From positions 1 through 5,834 of the forward strand of contig JBPBPY010000191.1 of NCBI GenBank assembly GCA_050954505.1: a stretch of DNA of 5,834 nucleotides, read 5' to 3'. Made by a program: the position numbers and the translations under genes. Below, piece after piece: positions 5,170 to 5,834 of this stretch (its first letter is position 1; every line of letters begins with the position of its first letter). The stretch comes from JAQGMO01 sp050954505 (GTDB taxonomy: Bacteria; Pseudomonadota; Gammaproteobacteria; Burkholderiales; Burkholderiaceae_D). Below the pieces are notes generated by a model that saw nothing but the letters and a program-made list of their open reading frames with translations, was not told the DNA's origin and made no database searches.

Positions 5170-5834
5170 ATGGAAAACAAATCGCATGCCTTGATCGCCG
5201 GGTTGTTTACCATCGTGCTGGCACTGGCGGCAACGCTGGTGGCATTGTGGCTCAACCGCGACCGCGTCGAACGCGTTCCTTACCAGCTCGCCACCAAGCT
5301 CTCGGTGCCGGGCCTGAACCCGCAGGCAGCGGTGCGCTATCGCGGGCTCGATGTCGGCCGCGTCGATGAAATCAGTTTCGACCCGCAGGTGCCGGGGCAG
5401 ATCCTGATCCACATGTCGGTCAAGCCCGACACGCCGATTACCCGCTCGACCTATGGCACGCTGGGCTACCAGGGCGTGACCGGCATCGCCTATGTACAGC
5501 TCGATGACGATGGCAGCAACCAGGTGCGCGTGGCCAGCAGCAAGGAGCATGTTGCGCGCATTGAAATGCGCCCCAGCCTGCTCGACAATTTGCAGAGCAA
5601 GGGCATGGCAATCCTGAACCAGGCCGAGGAGCTGACCAAGCGCTTCAATGTGCTGCTCAACGACCAGAACCAGAAGGCGCTGCTGTCGGCGTTCGACAGC
5701 ATTGGCCGCGCCGCCGGCGCCATCGAAACCATTCCGGGCCAGTTGCAGCCGACGCTGGCAAAGATGCCGGCGCTGGCCAATGAAGCGCAGCGCTCGCTGG
5801 CGGCCATCACCAGGTTGTCCACCGATGTCAAAGC
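5170..5834 (+). CDS. MCE-domain (MlaD-like) periplasmic lipid-transport protein, C-terminus outside window
   Basis: The 221 visible residues begin MENKSHALIAGLFTIVLALA. Residues 8-28 are a single membrane anchor with a cytoplasmic start. The MCE domain spans about 38-115: YQLATKLSVPGLNPQAAVRY with RGLDVGRVDEISFDP, and the hallmark TLGYQGVTGIAYVQL at 97-111. In MlaD this domain forms a hexameric ring with a central hydrophobic pore that holds phospholipid between permease and periplasm. After the single MCE domain, residues 135-221 are predicted mainly helical and rich in Gln, Leu and Ala, as in longer MCE proteins where such helices build a tube or needle; that is an inference. The start lies one base after the ATPase stop with only a weak AGG upstream, so translation is probably coupled. 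The gene runs off the window end. Confidence 0.92.
   Translation, partial: MENKSHALIAGLFTIVLALAATLVALWLNRDRVERVPYQLATKLSVPGLNPQAAVRYRGLDVGRVDEISFDPQVPGQILIHMSVKPDTPITRSTYGTLGYQGVTGIAYVQLDDDGSNQVRVASSKEHVARIEMRPSLLDNLQSKGMAILNQAEELTKRFNVLLNDQNQKALLSAFDSIGRAAGAIETIPGQLQPTLAKMPALANEAQRSLAAITRLSTDVK

Noticed and set aside
3322..5255. Long minus-strand frames (360 and 403 codons) opposite the transporter operon
   Set aside because: They are complements of well-supported genes, full of His/Arg/Gln as expected of antisense reading of GC-rich DNA, with no recognisable motifs.

Overview
The window looks like a chromosomal segment of a GC-rich betaproteobacterium. Oxalobacteraceae (Massilia, Janthinobacterium, Duganella and relatives) is the best guess. 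This rests on gene content and order (birA-coaX-SPOR protein divergent from a STAS-MlaE/MlaF/MlaD transporter) and on GC-ending codons; no marker gene is present to prove it.

Layout: positions 1-187 (+) are the last 61 codons of a glycoside hydrolase family 5 enzyme (cellulase type). Positions 188-636 form a clearly AT-richer stretch that could pass for empty. On the minus strand it holds two tiny reading frames of exactly 30 codons each (193-285 and 419-511). Their predicted peptides align without gaps at 12 of 30 positions. Most identical residues that have synonymous codons use a different codon, which is what selection on protein sequence leaves behind. Copy A has a candidate promoter embedded in two perfect palindromes. 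Copy B is followed by a terminator-like structure. Each frame has an inverted repeat at nearly the same internal position. This pair is the most novel thing in the window.

Positions 637-2987 (-) are a compact operon read birA -> coaX -> SPOR-domain protein: a biotin protein ligase without DNA-binding domain, a type III pantothenate kinase, and a membrane-anchored SPOR-domain protein. The first two genes abut with no spacer and the second pair overlaps by 7 nt. The two enzymes belong to cofactor metabolism (biotin attachment, CoA synthesis).

Positions 3115-5834 (+) are a divergent operon for an Mla/MCE-type lipid ABC transporter: an MlaE-like permease with a fused N-terminal STAS-like domain, an MlaF-like ATPase, and the N-terminal 221 residues of an MlaD-like MCE protein cut by the window end. 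The genes overlap by 1 nt or lie 1 nt apart. The permease and ATPase would form the inner-membrane pump, and the MCE protein the periplasmic lipid-binding ring. A lipoprotein or further subunit probably follows outside the window.

The 127-bp divergent control region (2988-3114) is notable. Both first genes start with almost the same 17 bases in mirror orientation (TTACAxTGCCAGCCATG). A -10-like hexamer ends 7 nt before each ATG and neither ATG has a Shine-Dalgarno sequence, so both operons may begin as leaderless mRNAs.
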